From positions 1-64,000 of the forward strand of contig JBCBVV010000027.1 in NCBI GenBank assembly GCA_039817415.1: a stretch of DNA of 64,000 bases. The letters are read 5' to 3'. The position numbers and the translations under genes are program-made. Source of the stretch: JALEFZ01 sp039817415 (GTDB lineage Bacteria; Bacteroidota; Bacteroidia; J057). The notes beneath the pieces are model-generated. The model searched no databases. It saw only the letters and a list, made by a program, of their open reading frames with translations, and had not been told where the DNA came from. This document shows positions 62,913 to 64,000 of the stretch, in pieces. Within the stretch, counting starts at the first letter, position 1, and every line of letters starts with the position of its first letter.

Positions 62913-63734
62913 TTACCATTCGCCACTTGCCATGAGGTTACATTGCATCAGCTTCTCCTGAATTTCATGGCCTGGAGACCTAAGCGGATCTATATTTTTG
63001 ACTAGGGCTGTTCTCAATGCATATAATTCCTCTCGATTGTATTTGGTGCTTTCTCGAACCATTTTGATTTCCATCAGGGCTTGTTGTTGGTCCCTTTTTG
63101 GATTCAACCACCCATTCAATTCTGAGCATTGATGACATATTCCCTTTTTGTTGACAAGGGCACATCTTCGATCAAATATTTCTGTCATTGTATTCCTCGC
63201 ATGCTGGACGAGGTATTTGACGGTTCCTTCAGTCTTATTTAGAATAAGCATGATTTCCTTAACCGAAAAGTCATAGATATCCTTGAGCATCAATGCTACT
63301 TGATTCTCTACCGGAAGTGTTTTCCCCATACAAGTAAAGCAAACGTCGATATGCTCCTTAATTTCATATTTTCCATATGGAGAATGACTGGCAACATGCT
63401 GGATAGATTGCGCTAAGTCAGGCGTAGACATTACTAGCTTTTTTGATTGTTCGGCTACATCCTCCGACCATCTGTTTCTTTTTTTCAAGTGGTTGTAAGC
63501 CAGATGGGTTCCTATTTGAAATACCCATGTTTTGAGGGAAGATTTCCCTTTGAAAAGCTTGATTTTGTCATAAGCCCGAATGAAAGTATCGTGGGTAAGG
63601 TCCTCAGCATCTGAGCGATGAGCCGTCAAGCGGTAGAGATAGGAGCGCAATTGATCTTGAAATTCTGCAAAGAGCTCTTGGAAGGCCTTGATGTCTCCTT
63701 CCATAGCTTGTTTCAATATATCCTCAGCTTTCAT
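62913..63734 (-). CDS. Sigma-70 family factor with Cys-containing C-terminal extension
   Basis: A 273-residue sigma factor. Region 2 at about 10-90 (DAEDLTHDTFIRAYDKI, LKTWVFQIGTHLAYNHLKK), region 4 at about 125-185 (LPVENQVALMLKDIYDFSVKEIMLILNKTEGTVKYLVQHAR), then about 85 extra residues. Cys132 and Cys135 (CFTC) just before region 4 and Cys191, Cys200, Cys203 (RRC, CHQC) just after it could bind zinc or form disulfides. I recall similar sequences in this phylum, so it looks like a defined sigma subfamily. No anti-sigma gene is next to it; the upstream gene is a partial STAS-like protein. Confidence 0.88.
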   Translation of the reverse strand: MKAEDILKQAMEGDIKAFQELFAEFQDQLRSYLYRLTAHRSDAEDLTHDTFIRAYDKIKLFKGKSSLKTWVFQIGTHLAYNHLKKRNRWSEDVAEQSKKLVMSTPDLAQSIQHVASHSPYGKYEIKEHIDVCFTCMGKTLPVENQVALMLKDIYDFSVKEIMLILNKTEGTVKYLVQHARNTMTEIFDRRCALVNKKGICHQCSELNGWLNPKRDQQQALMEIKMVRESTKYNREELYALRTALVKNIDPLRSPGHEIQEKLMQCNLMASGEW

Positions 63735-63801
63735 CTTATCTTCATTGTTATGGCAAAGGCAGGGGCCAATCGACCCTTGCCTTCATTTTTTTTATGGATG
63801 A

Positions 63802-64000
63802 TTATACATTCTCGGTTACAGCCATGGCTAACCAATCTCTGGCTTCCTTCTCTTTTCCAAAATAGCGAATTTCAAAGCCTTCTTCCTCCTTGCTCACATC
63901 TTTCATATAGGGAAGGGCTGATTCAGGCATCAAATAAGCTACTCTCTCTACTCCTAGTTTTCTGTAGCGGGGATGGTGAATTTCCTTTTTCCAGCTTGAA
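63802..64000 (-). CDS. Partial gene, C-terminal 66 residues; STAS/SpoIIAA-like
   Basis: Cut by the window edge. On the minus strand the frame ends with a TAA at 63802-63804. The visible C-terminus includes HHPRYRKLGVERVAYLMPE, EIRYFGKEKEARDWLAM and ends VTENV. The pattern strand-helix with FGKEKEARDWL near the end resembles SpoIIAA-like (STAS fold) lipid-binding or regulatory proteins. The same orientation as the sigma factor, with a 67-bp gap, suggests possible cotranscription. Confidence 0.6.
   Translation of the reverse strand, partial: SSWKKEIHHPRYRKLGVERVAYLMPESALPYMKDVSKEEEGFEIRYFGKEKEARDWLAMAVTENV

Noticed and set aside
63750..63799. Hairpin AAGGCAGGGG/CCCTTGCCTT followed by a T run at 63785-63793
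   Set aside because: The T run is on the plus strand, but both flanking genes are on the minus strand, so it is not a terminator for either; no plus-strand gene ends there.
1..64000. tRNA, rRNA, CRISPR array, transposase and prophage genes
   Set aside because: None recognised anywhere on either strand by reading; a covariance search (tRNAscan, Rfam) would be needed to exclude small RNAs.

Overview
The window is chromosomal DNA of a member of the Bacteroidota. Evidence: two proteins end in type A and one in type B (gliding-associated) type IX secretion sorting domains. There are SprB-like and PKD repeats, a GWxTD protein, a TonB receptor with a carboxypeptidase-like front domain, almost no Shine-Dalgarno sequences, and a few Bacteroidota-type -7 elements (TAnnTTTG). 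The style fits Saprospiria-like or Cytophagia-like marine or sludge bacteria, but no marker here fixes the genus. I see no rRNA, tRNA, CRISPR array, transposase or prophage.

Layout. 0-6.5 kb (all minus): hybrid histidine kinase, DUF554 membrane protein, two DUF427 paralogues, metF and a MacB-like permease. 6.7-9.3 kb (plus): an exported protein with a glutamine-amidotransferase-like core and an exported SIMPL-type protein. 9.3-12.8 kb: pyruvate carboxylase. 13-20.7 kb: a surface region with a lipoprotein, a 770-residue protein of seven SprB-like repeats, another lipoprotein, an exported protein and a PKD/SprB type A cargo protein. speD and a divergent peptide deformylase are embedded in it. 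21-26 kb: valS, a Gfo/Idh/MocA oxidoreductase and an ECF sigma/putative anti-sigma pair. 26.1-27.1 kb: a 960-bp stretch without a gene. 27-34 kb: uvrA, a GWxTD protein, a lipid A-type acyltransferase, YbaB and a family 2 glycosyltransferase. 34-42 kb: dxr, small unknowns, a TonB receptor, a TPR lipoprotein and tilS. 42-53.5 kb: exported proteins, a three-repeat coiled-coil protein, a lytic transglycosylase, a YfhO-like giant membrane protein, a flippase and a tandem permease pair.

The most interesting region is 53.6-61.4 kb. Four overlapping genes encode (in transcription order) a histidine kinase whose second PAS domain carries the FixL-type His/Arg pair with the same 20-residue spacing, a stand-alone receiver, a receiver-kinase hybrid, and a receiver fused to a Crp/Fnr-type cNMP-fold and helix-turn-helix regulator. 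Next come two double-domain universal stress proteins, an exported SRPBCC protein and a second Crp/Fnr regulator. A perfect TGTCA-N6-TGACA operator lies in the divergent promoter region of the last two. I read this as a candidate oxygen- or redox-sensing module in which the FixJ receiver and FixK output roles are joined in one polypeptide.

A second novelty is a 141-bp, nearly fully palindromic repeat with 12-bp terminal inverted repeats (20838-20978), directly after the valS stop codon. A second, 89 percent identical partial copy at the left window edge also abuts a stop codon. Most convergent gene pairs are separated by strong bidirectional hairpin terminators; three pairs have none.
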